A stretch of DNA of 6,340 nucleotides. Source: CAZEAB01 sp964552945. Its GTDB lineage: Archaea > Nanobdellota > Nanobdellia > Woesearchaeales > GW2011-AR9. The stretch lies in the NCBI GenBank assembly GCA_964552945.1, contig CAZKIP010000017.1, forward strand, positions 1 to 6,340, given 5' to 3'. Positions 6,193 through 6,340 of the stretch are shown piece after piece. The notes below the pieces were generated by a model that was not told where the DNA came from, did not search any database, and was given only the letters and a program-made list of their open reading frames with translations. Made by a program: the position numbers and the translations under genes. How positions within the stretch are numbered: the stretch's first letter is position 1; the number at the start of each line of letters is the position of its first letter.

Positions 6193-6340
6193 CTAAAGTT
6201 TCCGTCCCCAACAATCAAGCTTACTTTCTTGCTTACTTTCTTGATCAGTATATTTTTTGTTCCAGATATCAACAGACACCCAAACTCCAAGTCTTTCAAA
6301 TATCTCATTATATTTGTATACTAAGGCTTTACTGGGCCAA
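6193..6340 (-). CDS. C-terminal fragment of an unrecognised protein
   Basis: The frame is open from the right edge for 48 codons to a TAG stop at 6195-6193, so only the C-terminus is in the window. The peptide is hydrophilic with several Trp (WPSKALVYKYNEIFERLG, later VDIWNKKY, ending DCWGRKL). I do not recognise the family. It contains a perfect 4-residue duplication, QESKQESK. The stop lies 5 bases beyond the helicase stop, a tight convergent arrangement like that at 3288/3292, which favours a real gene. Against this, one plus-strand frame here is also open but lacks a start codon, so coding is likely rather than certain. Confidence 0.5.
   Translation of the reverse strand, partial: WPSKALVYKYNEIFERLGVWVSVDIWNKKYTDQESKQESKLDCWGRKL
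6219..6243. repeat. 12-base tandem duplication
   Basis: The 12-base unit CTTACTTTCTTG occurs twice in perfect tandem at 6220-6231 and 6232-6243, with one further matching base at 6219. The unit is a multiple of three and keeps the minus-strand frame, encoding QESK twice. It looks like a recent slippage duplication near the end of the partial gene. Confidence 0.85.
6253..6258 (+). terminator. Possible T-tract terminator for the helicase gene
   Basis: Six consecutive T on the plus strand, about 66 bases after the helicase stop, could act as an archaeal U-tract terminator. No stem-loop precedes it, and it also encodes Lys codons on the opposite strand, so the support is weak. Confidence 0.2.

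Noticed and set aside
1..6340. CRISPR array, tRNA, rRNA, insertion-sequence ends or attachment-site repeats
   Set aside because: I saw no regularly spaced repeats, no tRNA-like cloverleaf, no transposase or integrase, and no long terminal repeats. Mobility of the island is plausible from its content but not shown by the sequence.

Overview
The window is AT-rich DNA (about 30% GC by eye) with Lys/Ile/Asn-rich proteins. It is most likely from an archaeon. The main evidence is promoter geometry: four of the gene starts have a TATA-like box centred about 24-27 bases upstream of an ATG, which leaves no room for a 5' leader or a ribosome binding site. That is the arrangement expected for leaderless archaeal transcripts, and I see no bacterial -35/-10 plus Shine-Dalgarno layout. 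A low-GC aquatic lineage such as Nitrosopumilales or a small-genome archaeon would fit, but nothing here fixes the taxonomy.

Layout from left to right: (1) 54-1748, minus, a single-chain DUF262-DUF1524 protein of the GmrSD type (DGQQR motif and C-terminal HNH). (2) 1852-3288, plus, an N6-adenine DNA methyltransferase with an NPPY motif and a C-terminal target-recognition region. (3) 3292-3864, minus, a small PD-(D/E)XK-type nuclease candidate. (4) 3864-4781, minus, a restriction-endonuclease-like PD-(D/E)XK protein, upstream of gene 3 and joined to it by a TAATG stop/start overlap. (5) 4877-6187, plus, an XPB-like superfamily 2 helicase. (6) 6193 to the right edge, minus, the C-terminal end of an unrecognised reading frame. 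Neighbours alternate between divergent pairs with short shared promoter regions and convergent pairs separated by only 3-5 bases. No stretch above 300 bases lacks a gene.

The cluster reads as a DNA-modification and restriction (anti-phage) island. The methyltransferase would mark host DNA, the two co-translated nucleases are the obvious candidates for the cognate cutting activity, and the helicase may translocate on or remodel DNA for them. The DUF262-DUF1524 protein looks like a separate modification-dependent or NTP-dependent nuclease layered onto the same island. Each family is recognisable from its motifs. The functional unit (methyltransferase, nuclease pair, XPB-like helicase) is an inference from neighbourhood and is the part of the window most worth testing.
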